Assembly (NCBI RefSeq): GCF_044377145.1
Contig: NZ_JBILJQ010000011.1
Span: 23,630-87,629 of the forward strand
DNA: 64,000 nt
From: Aquimonas sp044377145
Lineage (GTDB): Bacteria; Pseudomonadota; Gammaproteobacteria; Xanthomonadales; Xanthomonadaceae
Direction of reading: 5' to 3'
Positions 8,625-17,848 of this stretch are shown piece after piece. Within the stretch, counting starts at the first letter, position 1. Each line of letters opens with the position of its first letter. Position numbers and translations under genes: made by a program. The notes beneath the pieces were generated by a model. The model worked only from the letters and a program-made list of their open reading frames with translations. It was not told where the DNA came from and searched no databases.

Positions 8625-9859
8625 CGATGGGTCTCCGCTGCAGTCGTTTCCGCGTCCCGCGGCGAGCGTTCGATTTCGAGCAGTGCAAGCAAGCGATTGG
8701 CCAGTGCCTCCGCTGGTGCATCGCCGCTCAGTGCCACCGCGGCCACCGCGCGCTGTCGTGTCGACCAGGCAACCACCGCCTTGGCACCCGGAAGGCCGCC
8801 GGAATGTCCGAGCCACACGTCGGGCGGCGTGTTCGGGCTTGCCGGCAAATCGTAGACCATCGCGCCCAATCCGAAATGCTGGCCGAGCCCGGGGCGCAGA
8901 CCCTCGAATCGCAGACGGCGCATAGCGGGGGTCAGCAGTGCATCGCTGAAACTGGCCAGCCAGAAGCGCGCCATGTCCGCGGCAGAAGCGGCGATGGGAC
9001 CGGCTGCGCCCGGTGTTCGTAGATCGTCGGCCGTGCCCCCGGCGGGCGCCTTCGGTGCTGGCGGCACGAGGTCCTCGATCGGGCTGTCCGGACCCAGGGC
9101 GCGCACGTGCTGTAGACCCAGCGGAGCGGCGATGCGCGACTCCAGCACGGCAGCCAGCGGGCGACCTTCGACCGCCTCGATGATCTGACCGAGAAGCACA
9201 TAGCCGGTGTTCGAGTACGCCCAGCGTGAGCCGGGGCAGAACAGTAGCGGCCGCGCGCGGGCAACCGCGAGCAGCTCGGCCGGCGGCTTGTAGCCAGGGC
9301 GGGCGCGCAGCGCAGGGTCTTCCTGGAAGCTGTACAGCCCGCTTGTGTGTCGCAGCAGATCCTCGATGCGGATCTCAGCGGCTCCCGGAAACTCCGGTGC
9401 CCAGTCGGCCAGACGAGCATCGAGGGTCAACTTGCCTTCCTGGACCAGCTGCAGCGCGACCAGCGCCACCCAGGTCTTGCCGACGCTGGCCCAGTAGAAC
9501 AGTGGCTGTTCTGATTCTGGCGGGGCGCTCGCGTCGCTGGACGAGACATGACGAGACCAGGCCCGGCCGTCTTCGAGCAGCAGGAAGACGTCCAGGGCGG
9601 GCGTGCCTGTCACGCGAATGAACTCCTCCACCAGCGCGTCCATGGCATCGGCTTGGGCCTTCAGAATCGGTCGCTCGCTGAACTCAGGAGCAAGCCTTGG
9701 AAAGTCCTCCGGTGACAGTGGAGCACGTCGTTCCTCGATCGCTTGTTCAACCTGCTCCTCGCAGGGATCGAGGGCCCACGCAGGTGACAGCACGACCAGC
9801 GCCATCAATGCGGCAGCGAGCCGAAGCGAGTTCGGGAAACGGGTCAGTGCTTTGCGCAT
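8621..9859 (-). CDS. Secreted serine hydrolase, beta-lactamase class C / DD-peptidase family
   Basis: A 412-residue exported enzyme of the serine beta-lactamase-like superfamily. The ATG at 9859 is preceded by a GAGG ribosome site and starts a good Sec signal (residues 1-29). The SxxK nucleophile motif is SVGK (125-128), the tyrosine motif is YSN (215-217), and an HSGG motif near residue 360 takes the KTG-box place. All three catalytic motifs are therefore present. Members include esterases, D-aminopeptidases and transpeptidase-like enzymes, so the substrate cannot be assigned. It lies 110 bp downstream of the FecA-like receptor on the same strand and overlaps the lipoprotein gene. Confidence 0.85.
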   Translation of the reverse strand: MRKALTRFPNSLRLAAALMALVVLSPAWALDPCEEQVEQAIEERRAPLSPEDFPRLAPEFSERPILKAQADAMDALVEEFIRVTGTPALDVFLLLEDGRAWSRHVSSSDASAPPESEQPLFYWASVGKTWVALVALQLVQEGKLTLDARLADWAPEFPGAAEIRIEDLLRHTSGLYSFQEDPALRARPGYKPPAELLAVARARPLLFCPGSRWAYSNTGYVLLGQIIEAVEGRPLAAVLESRIAAPLGLQHVRALGPDSPIEDLVPPAPKAPAGGTADDLRTPGAAGPIAASAADMARFWLASFSDALLTPAMRRLRFEGLRPGLGQHFGLGAMVYDLPASPNTPPDVWLGHSGGLPGAKAVVAWSTRQRAVAAVALSGDAPAEALANRLLALLEIERSPRDAETTAAETHR

Positions 9860-9969
9860 GAGACAGCCTCGTTGGTAGAGCCGTGGTAGTGGTGCTGGTG
9901 CCCGTACGGACACGGCAGGCTCAGCAAGCGCGCGCCTCCGGGTGTTGAGTGGTGCTGACGCGTGCAAGG

Positions 9970-12378
9970 CTAGAAGCGCCATGTGAGCCCCAGCGATGGC
10001 AGCAGCGGCAGTCCCTGCCGCGACTCCTCGCGCAGCTCGGCGTTGCCGTCGGCGTTGACCTGCACGAGGATCCGTTCGATGCAGCAGGGGTTGTCGCGAT
10101 TGAGCAGGTTCAAGACCTCGAAGTACACCTCAAGGGTCGATTCCTGGAGTCGGTACAGGCGTGCCAGCCGGGCGGATACGTTCACGTAGGGCGAATAGCG
10201 CGCGCTGTTGCGGGGGCCGAAGGCGAGCTGCGGGCGTCCGCTCGCGTCCAGGCCTTCTACACGCGGCTGCGTGTATGCCCAGCCGCTGCGGGCCAGCAGG
10301 CTCAGCCCAAAACGCCAGTTTTCGAACAGTGCGTGGTCCAGACCGATGTGCAGCGCGTGTGGCTGCTCCCAGCTGCGCGCGAACCAGGCGCTGTCGATGC
10401 GCTCCCTTGCGCGCGTGAAAACATAGCTCGCGTAGATGCGGCCTTCAGCGAGGGTCTTTGAGACGCCCAGCTCCAGGCCTCGAGCGAAGGCGCGTTCGGG
10501 CTCGACGCGCACCCGGTCGCCTTGGTTCTCGGGCAGCAGCTCGTAGGGGCTCAGCAGATTCTCGAAGTAGCTGCGGGGGTCTTGGTAGCGTTTGTCGAAC
10601 AGTTCGGCCCGCCAACTCCAGGGGCCATACGCGTAGCGATAGGAAAGCGCCAGATGGCGCGCGATCTCCGGCTCGAATGGCCCCTGTTGGCCGTCCTGCA
10701 CGCTGATCTCGTCGCTGCGCTGACCTTGCCAGTGCCAGCCCAGGCTCATGCCCAGGCTGGCGCGTTCGCTCAGCTGCAGACCGAGACTTGCTGCCGGCAT
10801 CAGATCGAGTTGCGGAAGCTGGCCGGGCTCTTGAAGATCCTCGTGTCTAAGCGAAGCGCGAGCTGCCCAGCGTTGGCCGATTTGCTGCTCGCGCTCGACC
10901 CACAGGCTGGTGCGCCGCTGACTGGAGCTCAAATCGATGTTGCGAATGAGCGGCGGCAAGGTGGGCTCGGCGAACGGACGGAAGCGGGCGTCTACGCTTC
11001 GATAGTCAAAGCGGGTTCGCTCATCGCGCGCGTCGGCGCCGAACTCCCAGCTTCCGCGCCCATCTTCGCGGCGGACCCAGCCCTTCAGCTGCCAGCTGCG
11101 CAGCCGGCGGGCCTCATCCGCCTGTCCACTGCGGCCATCGAGATCGACTTCGATCGCTTCGCGACGCAACCGATCGGCCTCATGGCTGGCCTGCACGGAG
11201 CTGTTCCAGCCGTTGTTGTAGTCGCCGGTCCAGCGAAGCCAGAGCGCACTGCTACGGGTGCGAGCATCGCTCGCATCGCGGCGATCCTCCCCTTCGATGC
11301 GGACATCGTTCTCCGCATGCAGCAGGTGTGCCGACAGCTGGTGGTCTTCGCCCACGGCCTGTCGATAGACGCTGTAGGTGTCGAAGTAGGTGGCATCGAT
11401 GGCCGCTTCAGGCTCGGCGAAATCGAGCGCCAGATTCAGATAGCCTGGCCGGACGCCCGTCAGCAAAGATCGACGCTGTTGTGTGTCTGCCCAGCCGAGG
11501 TTGGCGAAGGCGTTAAAGCCGCTGATGCCGAGCGCGCGCGAGGCTGCGCCCTCGGGCTGCAGCGACTCGATGTCCATCACCGCACTGCTGCGTCCGCCGA
11601 ATCGCGCGGGCCAGCTGGCGGAATGGAAGTCAATGCTTCCGATCAGGTTGGGGTCGAGCACGGTCAGCGGGTTCTGCAGGTTCGGCAAGTGATAGGGACG
11701 TCGCAGTTCCATGCCGTCCAATAGCACCAGCAGTTCATCGGTGCGGCCGCCGCGGACATGCAGGGGGGCTGAGAAGTCCGCTGCCGCCACGCCGGGCAGA
11801 GATCTCAGCATGCGATAGACGTCATCCGAGAAATGCGGCACGGCTGTGATCTCGTCACGATCGAGGTAGGTGCCCGACCCCGCGACGAGAGGATAGCTGC
11901 CCGGCAGCACCTCGAGCCCCGGCAGTCGAACGGGCGGAGTCGCAGGCGCGGACGGTGGCGCAGAGTCTGCGCCGACGCGCAGGCCCTCCGAGGGTTCGAT
12001 CGAGACGACCACGCAATCGCGGCCGATCCAGTTGCAGACGAGCCCCTGTTCGCTCAACACCTGCGTCAGCACCGCCTCTGCGGTCATGGCGTCCGTTGTG
12101 CGGTGCACCCGCATTGTGTTGTCCACGATTCGACTGCTGAACAGGATCGGCAGACCGTGGGCCTGACCGAGCCGACGCAGCACGTCGGCGACGCGTTCGC
12201 CGGCCTGGGCGAGCGGTTGGGTCGCTGCCGCCGTTGCCGCCAGCGCGAAGGCGCACAGGGCGATCAAGAAGCCCAGCACACAGGCCCGCGAAGTGCGGCA
12301 TCGTGGCGAAGTGCGATGCTGCGATGCTGCAAGCGTTCGTGTCTTGTGGGCGGCGCATTTGCTGTCGGAAACGCTCAT
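9970..12378 (-). CDS. FecA-type TonB-dependent receptor with N-terminal STN signalling domain
   Basis: An 802-residue outer-membrane receptor. After a hydrophobic signal (about 33-50) comes a secretin/TonB N-terminal (STN) domain (about 55-125). This domain lets TonB receptors talk to an anti-sigma factor. The plug domain (about 150-270, with RGGRTDELLVLLDGMEL) and a 22-strand-type barrel ending in LTWRF follow. The divergent genes at 12555 and 13159 encode an ECF sigma factor and a FecR-like protein, so the three should form a surface-signalling system. No siderophore or sugar genes adjoin to identify the ligand. The first 30 residues before the signal are unusually long and polar; a downstream start is possible. 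Confidence 0.88.
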   Translation of the reverse strand: MSVSDSKCAAHKTRTLAASQHRTSPRCRTSRACVLGFLIALCAFALAATAAATQPLAQAGERVADVLRRLGQAHGLPILFSSRIVDNTMRVHRTTDAMTAEAVLTQVLSEQGLVCNWIGRDCVVVSIEPSEGLRVGADSAPPSAPATPPVRLPGLEVLPGSYPLVAGSGTYLDRDEITAVPHFSDDVYRMLRSLPGVAAADFSAPLHVRGGRTDELLVLLDGMELRRPYHLPNLQNPLTVLDPNLIGSIDFHSASWPARFGGRSSAVMDIESLQPEGAASRALGISGFNAFANLGWADTQQRRSLLTGVRPGYLNLALDFAEPEAAIDATYFDTYSVYRQAVGEDHQLSAHLLHAENDVRIEGEDRRDASDARTRSSALWLRWTGDYNNGWNSSVQASHEADRLRREAIEVDLDGRSGQADEARRLRSWQLKGWVRREDGRGSWEFGADARDERTRFDYRSVDARFRPFAEPTLPPLIRNIDLSSSQRRTSLWVEREQQIGQRWAARASLRHEDLQEPGQLPQLDLMPAASLGLQLSERASLGMSLGWHWQGQRSDEISVQDGQQGPFEPEIARHLALSYRYAYGPWSWRAELFDKRYQDPRSYFENLLSPYELLPENQGDRVRVEPERAFARGLELGVSKTLAEGRIYASYVFTRARERIDSAWFARSWEQPHALHIGLDHALFENWRFGLSLLARSGWAYTQPRVEGLDASGRPQLAFGPRNSARYSPYVNVSARLARLYRLQESTLEVYFEVLNLLNRDNPCCIERILVQVNADGNAELREESRQGLPLLPSLGLTWRF

Positions 12379-12554
12379 GGCGGCAATGTGCTCGAAGTGA
12401 GGAAAGGCACCGACCGCTGCGGGTCGGCCGAGGATAGAGTCGGGGCGGTGCCAGATCCCTCACGAGGGATTTCCCGCCTGGGTTGCTCTCAGTGCCTATC
12501 GCATCGCCGAATCGACGGCGCCGACACGTCTTCCCTTCAGCTTCAAGCACTCCC

Positions 12555-13169
12555 ATGGCAATGCACCCGCAAGATCTGCAGCTGGCCAAAGCGGTCGCCC
12601 AGGGCGATTCGAGCGCGTTCGCGTGCTTCTTCGATCTCTATTTTCCGCGGCTGTATCGCTTTCTTCTGCGCACCTGCGACGCCGACCGCATCCTGGCCGA
12701 AGAGCTGACCCAGGCGGCGTTGGTGGTTGCTCTGGAGGCGCTGCCGAAGTACCGCGGTGAGGCGAGCCTGCTGACCTGGCTGTGCACCATCGCGCGCAAT
12801 GAACTGGCACGAGAGCATCGCCGACTGCAGCGGCTGCAGCCTCCGCTCGAAGACACCGAAATGCCGGGCTGTGACCTGCCATCCTCGTTGTCACCGGGGG
12901 CACCGCACGAACCGATGCGGACGCTGGCAGAAGCCGAGCTCAGCGCGGGTGTGCACGCGGTGCTGGACCAGCTGTTGCCGGTCCACGCCGAATGCCTCGA
13001 GCTCAAGTACGTCCTGGGTTTCAGCGTGCAGGAGATTGCCGAGCGCCTCGGTCGCACCGAGAAGGCCGTCGAAGGGCTGTTGAGCCGGGCCCGTGCGGAG
13101 TTCCGCGCGCTGTTCGTGCTCCACCGTCCAGAGCCCGATATCGAATGGAGCGCTGCTGATGCGCAATGA
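12555..13169 (+). CDS. ECF-family RNA polymerase sigma factor
   Basis: A sigma-70-type extracytoplasmic-function sigma factor of about 204 residues. Region 2 is seen in ...FFDLYFPRLYRFLLR...AEELTQAALVVALEALPKYRGEASLLTWLCTIARN. Region 4 is seen in LPVHAECLELKYVLGFSVQEIAERLGRTEKAVEGLLSRAR. The frame is open from 12483, but ATG 12555 (or 12561) starts just ahead of conserved sequence. Its last 11 nt overlap the FecR-like gene, so the sigma and its regulator are co-translated. It probably drives the divergent FecA-like receptor. Confidence 0.87.
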   Translation: MAMHPQDLQLAKAVAQGDSSAFACFFDLYFPRLYRFLLRTCDADRILAEELTQAALVVALEALPKYRGEASLLTWLCTIARNELAREHRRLQRLQPPLEDTEMPGCDLPSSLSPGAPHEPMRTLAEAELSAGVHAVLDQLLPVHAECLELKYVLGFSVQEIAERLGRTEKAVEGLLSRARAEFRALFVLHRPEPDIEWSAADAQ

Positions 13170-14193
13170 GGGCAAAGACCCCGATCCGCTCGCTGAGTAC
13201 TCGGATGTGGCGCTCGCGCAGCTGCGTCGCGCGCAGCCCCGGCTCGACCCCGACGCACAGGCGCGAGCCCGAGTCCTGCTGCGCGTGCAGGCAGCCTTCG
13301 AAGCCCAACTGCGCGCGCGCCGGCAGCGTAGCCGTCGCCTCGGATTCGCCATGGCGGCTGCCGTAGCCCTGTGCGTGACCTCGGCCGCGCTGCTCGAAGG
13401 AATCTTGTCGCGCCCGCTGGCACCGTCAGCCGTCGCGCGTCAATTCACAGTCGATGCCCTGCACGGCGAGGTACTGGTGGTGGATTCCGAGGCAAATGAG
13501 CCGCAGATTGCTGAGGCCGGGACGCGCATCCGCGCAGGCCAGCGGATCCACAGTGCGCCCTCGGCCAGCGTGTCCCTGCGGAGTGCAGATGGGCTGCGAG
13601 TCCGGCTGTCGGGTGGCTCGGAGCTGCGTTTCCGGAACGATGGCGCATTCGCCTTGGAGCAGGGCCGTGTCTATCTGGACACCGATGCCGCGCGAACACC
13701 CGCGGAAAAGCATGTACTTCTCCGCGTTGGTGATGCGCAGATCGAGAACCAGGGCACCCGATTCAGCGTCAGCGTTCAGGGCACAGCGCTGGCGATCGCC
13801 GTCCGCAGCGGCAGCGTGAGTTGGGCTGAGGGGCGGGATCGCGCCACGGTGCAGGCCCGCGAGCACCTGCAGATCGCAGCCGGTCGGGTGATTGCGAGGA
13901 CCCAGCTCGAGGATCTGGACGCTGAGTTTGCTTGGACTCTAGCGGCGGCTGCTTTTCCACCGCCAGGAACGGCGATGGCCGAGGTGCTGGCGTGGTATGC
14001 CGACGAAACCGGGCAAGCGCTTCTGCTGGCGCCTGGGGTGGATCGCCTGCTATCTCAGCGCATCGAGGGGGTCAGCCAAGCGCCCGAGCCGCGGCTGCGG
14101 GTGCAAGCCTTGCTGGCAGCGTCTGGGCTGACCATGCGCGAAACCGCAGCCGGCATCAGTGTGGAGTGCGTGGATCGTCGCGATTGCGGCTGA
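13159..14193 (+). CDS. FecR-type anti-sigma/sigma-regulator protein
   Basis: A 344-residue bitopic inner-membrane protein. A cytoplasmic N-terminal segment (1-52) would hold the sigma factor, followed by one transmembrane helix (about 55-75). The periplasmic FecR domain (about 85-215) contains the typical GTRIRAGQRI, GSELRF and ENQGTRFSV elements. A C-terminal module (about 265-340, AEVLAWYADETGQALLLAPGV...) resembles the STN-like fold that ends many FecR proteins. The start inside the sigma gene (11-nt overlap) was chosen because it gives the standard family length. It is expected to relay ligand status from the receptor STN domain to the sigma factor. Confidence 0.85.
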   Translation: MRNEGKDPDPLAEYSDVALAQLRRAQPRLDPDAQARARVLLRVQAAFEAQLRARRQRSRRLGFAMAAAVALCVTSAALLEGILSRPLAPSAVARQFTVDALHGEVLVVDSEANEPQIAEAGTRIRAGQRIHSAPSASVSLRSADGLRVRLSGGSELRFRNDGAFALEQGRVYLDTDAARTPAEKHVLLRVGDAQIENQGTRFSVSVQGTALAIAVRSGSVSWAEGRDRATVQAREHLQIAAGRVIARTQLEDLDAEFAWTLAAAAFPPPGTAMAEVLAWYADETGQALLLAPGVDRLLSQRIEGVSQAPEPRLRVQALLAASGLTMRETAAGISVECVDRRDCG

Positions 14194-14210
14194 AGCCACC
14201 CGCGTGCGGG

Positions 14211-14244
14211 TGTCCGCGCGGACGTCCGTCCGACCGGTTGGACA
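14211..14244. promoter_or_regulatory. Candidate upstream activator site: clustered GTCC/GGAC inverted repeats
   Basis: Immediately upstream of the sigma-54 promoter lie a perfect 12-bp palindrome GTCCGCGCGGAC (14212-14223) and a second inverted repeat with GTCC (14228-14231) and GGAC (14240-14243) half-sites. The whole block is bounded by TGTCC...GGACA. They sit about 50-80 bp upstream of the -24 element, where an NtrC-type activator would bind. The assignment to the regulator at 19368 is inference. Confidence 0.45.
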
Positions 14245-14289
14245 TCTGTAGCGGAGCCCAAAAAAACCTGAAAATCATGCGCTTAGGTA

Positions 14290-14306
14290 TTGGCACGATG
14301 TCTGCT
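14290..14306 (+). promoter_or_regulatory. Sigma-54 (-24/-12) promoter upstream of the export operon
   Basis: The sequence TTGGCACGATGTCTGCT matches the sigma-54 consensus YTGGCACGNNNNTTGCW at every defined position except one (C for the first T of TTGC). The invariant GG (14292-14293) and GC (14304-14305) have the required 12-nt register. The predicted start is near 14316, giving a leader of about 22 nt before the adaptor ATG at 14339. The operon is followed by its own sigma-54 activator gene at 19368. Confidence 0.8.
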
Positions 14307-14338
14307 AAGGCTTCGATGTCCGTCCCGGAGAACGCCGC

Positions 14339-15607
14339 ATGATTCGCGACACCGCTGCTCAAGACCGTGCTGTCCCTTCCGCTGCACCGCCGCTGTGGCG
14401 TCGTCCCGCCCTGCGCCGCGCGGCCCTGCTCGCGCTGCCCGCGCTGGCGTTGGCATGGGTGGTGGCGGGCTGGCTCTCGGCCGAACGCAGCATCAGCATG
14501 GATCGCCTGCGCTTCGCCGAGGTCAGCCGCGGCACCTTGGTGCGCGATGCCGCGGTCGATGGCCGCGTGGTTGCGGCGGTCAGCCCGACTCTCTATGCGC
14601 CGAGTGGCGGTACGGTCAGCCTGAAGGTGCAGCCCGGCGCGGTGGTGAAGTCCGGCGAACTGCTGGTGCAGATCGATTCGCCCGAGCTCGCCAACGAACT
14701 CTCGCGCGAGCAGGCCACTCTGGCCAGCCTGGAGGCGGAAGTCGGCCGTCAGCGCATCGAGGCCGAGAAGCAGCGCCTGCTGGCCCGGCGCACCCTGGAC
14801 GAAGCCGACATCGAACTGAATGCGCGGCGGCGAGATTTCGAGCGTACCGAGCGCGCGCATCGGCTTGGCGCGCTGGCGCAGATCGATCTGCTGCGCGCCG
14901 AGGATGCGGTCAAGAGCGCCGAGATCGGTCGTCAGCATGCCAATGCTTCGGTCGATCTGGAGAGCCGCAGCGTCGGCTTCGACCTCGCCACCCGCGAACA
15001 GGCCCTGCAGCGGCAGCGGCTGGCGGTCAGCGAGCTGGAGCGACGGGTCGACGCGTTGAACATCCGTGCACCCATCGACGGCCAGGTCGGCACGGTGGCG
15101 GTGGTCGACCGCGCGGTGGTGATCGTCAACGCGCCGCTGGTGACCGTGGTCGATCTGTCGCGCCTGCAGGCCGAGCTGGAAGTGCCCGAAACCTATGCCG
15201 ATGAAGTCGGCCTCGGCATGACGGTGGCGGTGCGCCTCGGCGCGGTGGAGACACAGGCCAAGGTGGTCGCGATCTCGCCCGAAGTGGTCGCCAATCGGGT
15301 TCGCGTGCGCGCCGACTTCGAGCAGGGCCAGCCGGCCGGCCTGCGTCAGAACCAGCGCCTGACCGGCCGCATCCTGTTCGAGGAGCGCCCCGATGTGCTG
15401 ATGCTGCAGCGCGGCGCCTTCATCGAGAACCATGGCGGACGCAGCGTCTGGGTGATGGACGGCGACATCGCGGTGCGCCGCTCGATCCGCCTCGGCGCCA
15501 GCAGCCTCGCCGCCGTCGAAATCCTCGAAGGCCTGCAGCCGGGCGAGCGCGTGGTCATCGCGGGCTCCGACCTGTTCGAGGAAGCGGAGCGGGTGGAGGT
15601 GCATTAG
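14339..15607 (+). CDS. HlyD/RND-type periplasmic adaptor subunit of an ABC exporter
   Basis: A 422-residue membrane-fusion protein that should bridge the inner-membrane ABC permeases to an outer-membrane channel. One N-terminal membrane helix (about 28-48) is followed by a lipoyl half (GGTVSLKVQPGAVVKSGELLVQIDS, about 82-108). A long alpha-helical coiled-coil hairpin covers about 108-240, and the second lipoyl half (IRAPIDGQVGTV) and beta-barrel domains follow. It is the first gene behind a sigma-54 promoter and is followed by an ATPase and two FtsX-like permeases. No outer-membrane TolC-like gene is present in the window. Its 5' end is duplicated at 8225. Confidence 0.9.
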   Translation: MIRDTAAQDRAVPSAAPPLWRRPALRRAALLALPALALAWVVAGWLSAERSISMDRLRFAEVSRGTLVRDAAVDGRVVAAVSPTLYAPSGGTVSLKVQPGAVVKSGELLVQIDSPELANELSREQATLASLEAEVGRQRIEAEKQRLLARRTLDEADIELNARRRDFERTERAHRLGALAQIDLLRAEDAVKSAEIGRQHANASVDLESRSVGFDLATREQALQRQRLAVSELERRVDALNIRAPIDGQVGTVAVVDRAVVIVNAPLVTVVDLSRLQAELEVPETYADEVGLGMTVAVRLGAVETQAKVVAISPEVVANRVRVRADFEQGQPAGLRQNQRLTGRILFEERPDVLMLQRGAFIENHGGRSVWVMDGDIAVRRSIRLGASSLAAVEILEGLQPGERVVIAGSDLFEEAERVEVH

Positions 15608-15773
15608 GAGCCGGGATTGGGGAGTTGGGATTGGGGATGGGCCGAACGTAGTAAGTCCATCGCCACTGCCCAGGTGTCGCTCCAAATACCACCCATCCAG
15701 AGCCGCCAACTCAAATCTCGCAGCAACCTGCTCCTACGAATTCCCAATCCCGAATCCCGAATCCCGACGCAAG
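15608..15773. repeat. Paired heptamer array (GGGATTG/GGGATTC-type) between adaptor and ATPase genes
   Basis: Just after the adaptor stop are direct copies of GGGATTG-like units (about 15612-15640). About 100 nt later, complementary units such as AATCCCG run in tandem (about 15740-15770). The two arms could pair in the mRNA, or each may be one end of a mobile intergenic element. The same unit recurs at 19.1, 34.9, 35.9, 37.4 and 38.0 kb. Confidence 0.7.
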
Positions 15774-15813
15774 AAAAGGCGCACTGCGCCCTCCTCAAAC
15801 AAGGAAAAGCCCC

Positions 15814-16515
15814 ATGCTCACCATGCGCAAACTCAGCAAGGTCTATCGCACCCACATGATCGAAACCCACGCGCTGCGCGGTATCGACATCGAAGTGCGC
15901 GAGGGCGAATTCGTGGCGGTGACCGGGCCGTCGGGCTCGGGCAAGACCACCTTCCTCAACATCGCCGGCCTGCTGGAGGAATTTACCGGCGGTGAGTACC
16001 TGCTGGACGGTACGCCGGTGCAGGGCTTGAACGACGATGCGCGATCAACGCTGCGCAACCAGAAGATCGGCTTCATCTTCCAGGGCTTCAACCTGATCGC
16101 CGATCTGAACCTGTTCGACAACGTCGATGTGCCGCTGCGCTACCGCGGCTTCAACGCTGCCGAGCGCAAGCGCCGGATCGAAGAGGCGCTGGGCAAAGTC
16201 GGTCTTGCCTCGCGGATGAAACATTACCCGGCCGAACTTTCAGGCGGACAGCAGCAGCGCGTGGCCATCGCACGCGCGTTGGCCGGCCAGCCGCGTCTGC
16301 TGCTGGCCGATGAGCCGACCGGCAACCTCGATTCGCAGATGGCGCGCGGGGTGATGGAGCTGCTGGAGCAGATCAATACCGAGGGCACCACCATCGTGAT
16401 GGTGACCCACGATGCCGAGCTGGCCGCGCGCGCCCAGCGCAATGTGCACATCGTCGATGGCCAGGTCAGCGACCTCGACCACGGCCATGTCGCGCTACGC
16501 AGCGTTCACGCCTGA
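15814..16515 (+). CDS. ABC transporter ATP-binding protein (MacB/LolD-like)
   Basis: A 233-residue ATPase that would power the exporter encoded around it. Walker A is GPSGSGKTT (about 39-47), the signature motif is LSGGQQQR (about 143-150), Walker B is LLLADEP, and the H-loop is in VMVTHD. The overall sequence fits the MacB/LolD subfamily that works by mechanotransmission with FtsX-type permeases. A purine-rich ribosome site (AAGGAAAA) precedes the ATG. It is 14 nt from the first permease gene. Confidence 0.93.
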   Translation: MLTMRKLSKVYRTHMIETHALRGIDIEVREGEFVAVTGPSGSGKTTFLNIAGLLEEFTGGEYLLDGTPVQGLNDDARSTLRNQKIGFIFQGFNLIADLNLFDNVDVPLRYRGFNAAERKRRIEEALGKVGLASRMKHYPAELSGGQQQRVAIARALAGQPRLLLADEPTGNLDSQMARGVMELLEQINTEGTTIVMVTHDAELAARAQRNVHIVDGQVSDLDHGHVALRSVHA

Positions 16516-16529
16516 GCCTGGAGACCAGC

Positions 16530-17840
16530 ATGTTTTCCTACTATCTGAAGTTGGGCCTGCGCAGCCTGCGGCGCAATCCGGTGTTGACCGCACTGATGGT
16601 GCTGACGCTGGCGGTGGGTGTGGCGACCAGCATGTCGACCCTGACCGTGATGCGGGCGATGTCGGGCGATCCGATCCCAGGCAAGAGCGACCGCCTGTTC
16701 GTGGTGCAGGTCGACAACACCCCCGCCGATGAAGGCGAAGAGAACGATGAGCCGCAGCCGCACGTGAGCTGGCTGGACGCGCGCGAGCTGCTGGAGTCGG
16801 CGAACGGCCTGCGCCAGAGCGCGATGTATGCGGTCGGTGGCGTTGCCGAAGCCGGCGACGAGCACGGCAATCTGTTGATCGGCGGCATGGCTGTGGGCGG
16901 CGACTTCTTCGCCATGTTCGACGTGCCGTTCAAGCACGGCAGCAGTTGGAGTGCCGAATCCGACGCGCGCGGCGCGGCCGAGGCGGTGCTGTCGTCGGAG
17001 TTCGCCCAGCGCCTGTTCGGTAACACCGATCCGACCGGCCAGCGCCTACGCATGTTTGATCGCGAATACCTGATCACCGGCGTGCTGGCGCCTTGGCGTC
17101 CGCTGCCCAAGTTCTATTGGCTGGTCGGTGGCTCGAATCGCTTCCGGGAAACCGATGAAGTTTTCATCCCGCTGCGCAGCGCGATCGCCAACGAATCGGG
17201 CCCCAACGGTAGGGTCAACTGTTCCGGCGACGGCCCCGAGCCGGGTTACACCGGCTTGTTGAACTCCGAGTGCGTGTTCATGCAGTACTGGGTCGAGCTG
17301 GCGTCGGCTGCGGAGCGCGCGGCCTACCGCGAAAAGCTGGGCGGACATATCGAAGCGCAGAAGGCGCTGGGGCGACTGCCGCTGGGCGAGCGTTCCCGCC
17401 TGCTTGATGTGCGCGAATGGATGGACGATCAGGACGTGCTCGGCGACGACACCATCCTGCAGACCTTGCTCGCGGCCGGCTTTCTGCTGGTCTGCGTGGT
17501 CAATACGGTCGGCCTGCTGCTGGCCAAGTTCACCGCCAACTCCGGTGAGATCGGTGTGCGTCGCGCGCTCGGTGCAACCCGCCGCCAGATCTTCCAGCAA
17601 TACCTGGTGCAGGCCGCGGTGGTTGGCATCGCAGGCGGCGTGATCGGCCTCGGCCTGACCTTCGGCGGCCTGTGGCTGCTGGCGCGGCAGTCGGCTGAGG
17701 TGGCCGCGGTTGCGCACATGAGCCCGATGATGCTGCTCGCCACCGTCGGCACTGCCATCGGCGCCGCCGTGCTGGCCGGCCTGTTGCCAACCTGGCGCGC
17801 CTGTCAGGTTGTTCCCGCCATCCAGCTCAAAACCCAGTGA
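16530..17840 (+). CDS. ABC transporter permease with MacB-type periplasmic domain (1)
   Basis: A 436-residue integral membrane protein. It has an N-terminal helix (about 18-38), a large MacB-like periplasmic core domain (about 45-300) and three C-terminal helices typical of FtsX-type permeases (about 312-435). The conserved EIGVRRALGATRRQI motif is on the cytoplasmic loop. It should pair with the second permease at 17849 as a heterodimer. The substrate is unknown; MacB-family systems move macrolides, peptides or lipoproteins. Confidence 0.9.
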   Translation: MFSYYLKLGLRSLRRNPVLTALMVLTLAVGVATSMSTLTVMRAMSGDPIPGKSDRLFVVQVDNTPADEGEENDEPQPHVSWLDARELLESANGLRQSAMYAVGGVAEAGDEHGNLLIGGMAVGGDFFAMFDVPFKHGSSWSAESDARGAAEAVLSSEFAQRLFGNTDPTGQRLRMFDREYLITGVLAPWRPLPKFYWLVGGSNRFRETDEVFIPLRSAIANESGPNGRVNCSGDGPEPGYTGLLNSECVFMQYWVELASAAERAAYREKLGGHIEAQKALGRLPLGERSRLLDVREWMDDQDVLGDDTILQTLLAAGFLLVCVVNTVGLLLAKFTANSGEIGVRRALGATRRQIFQQYLVQAAVVGIAGGVIGLGLTFGGLWLLARQSAEVAAVAHMSPMMLLATVGTAIGAAVLAGLLPTWRACQVVPAIQLKTQ

Positions 17841-17848
17841 GGCCCGCC

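Noticed and set aside
10522..11724. A 400-codon plus-strand frame opposite the FecA-like receptor
   Set aside because: No family motifs; complementary to the conserved receptor barrel.
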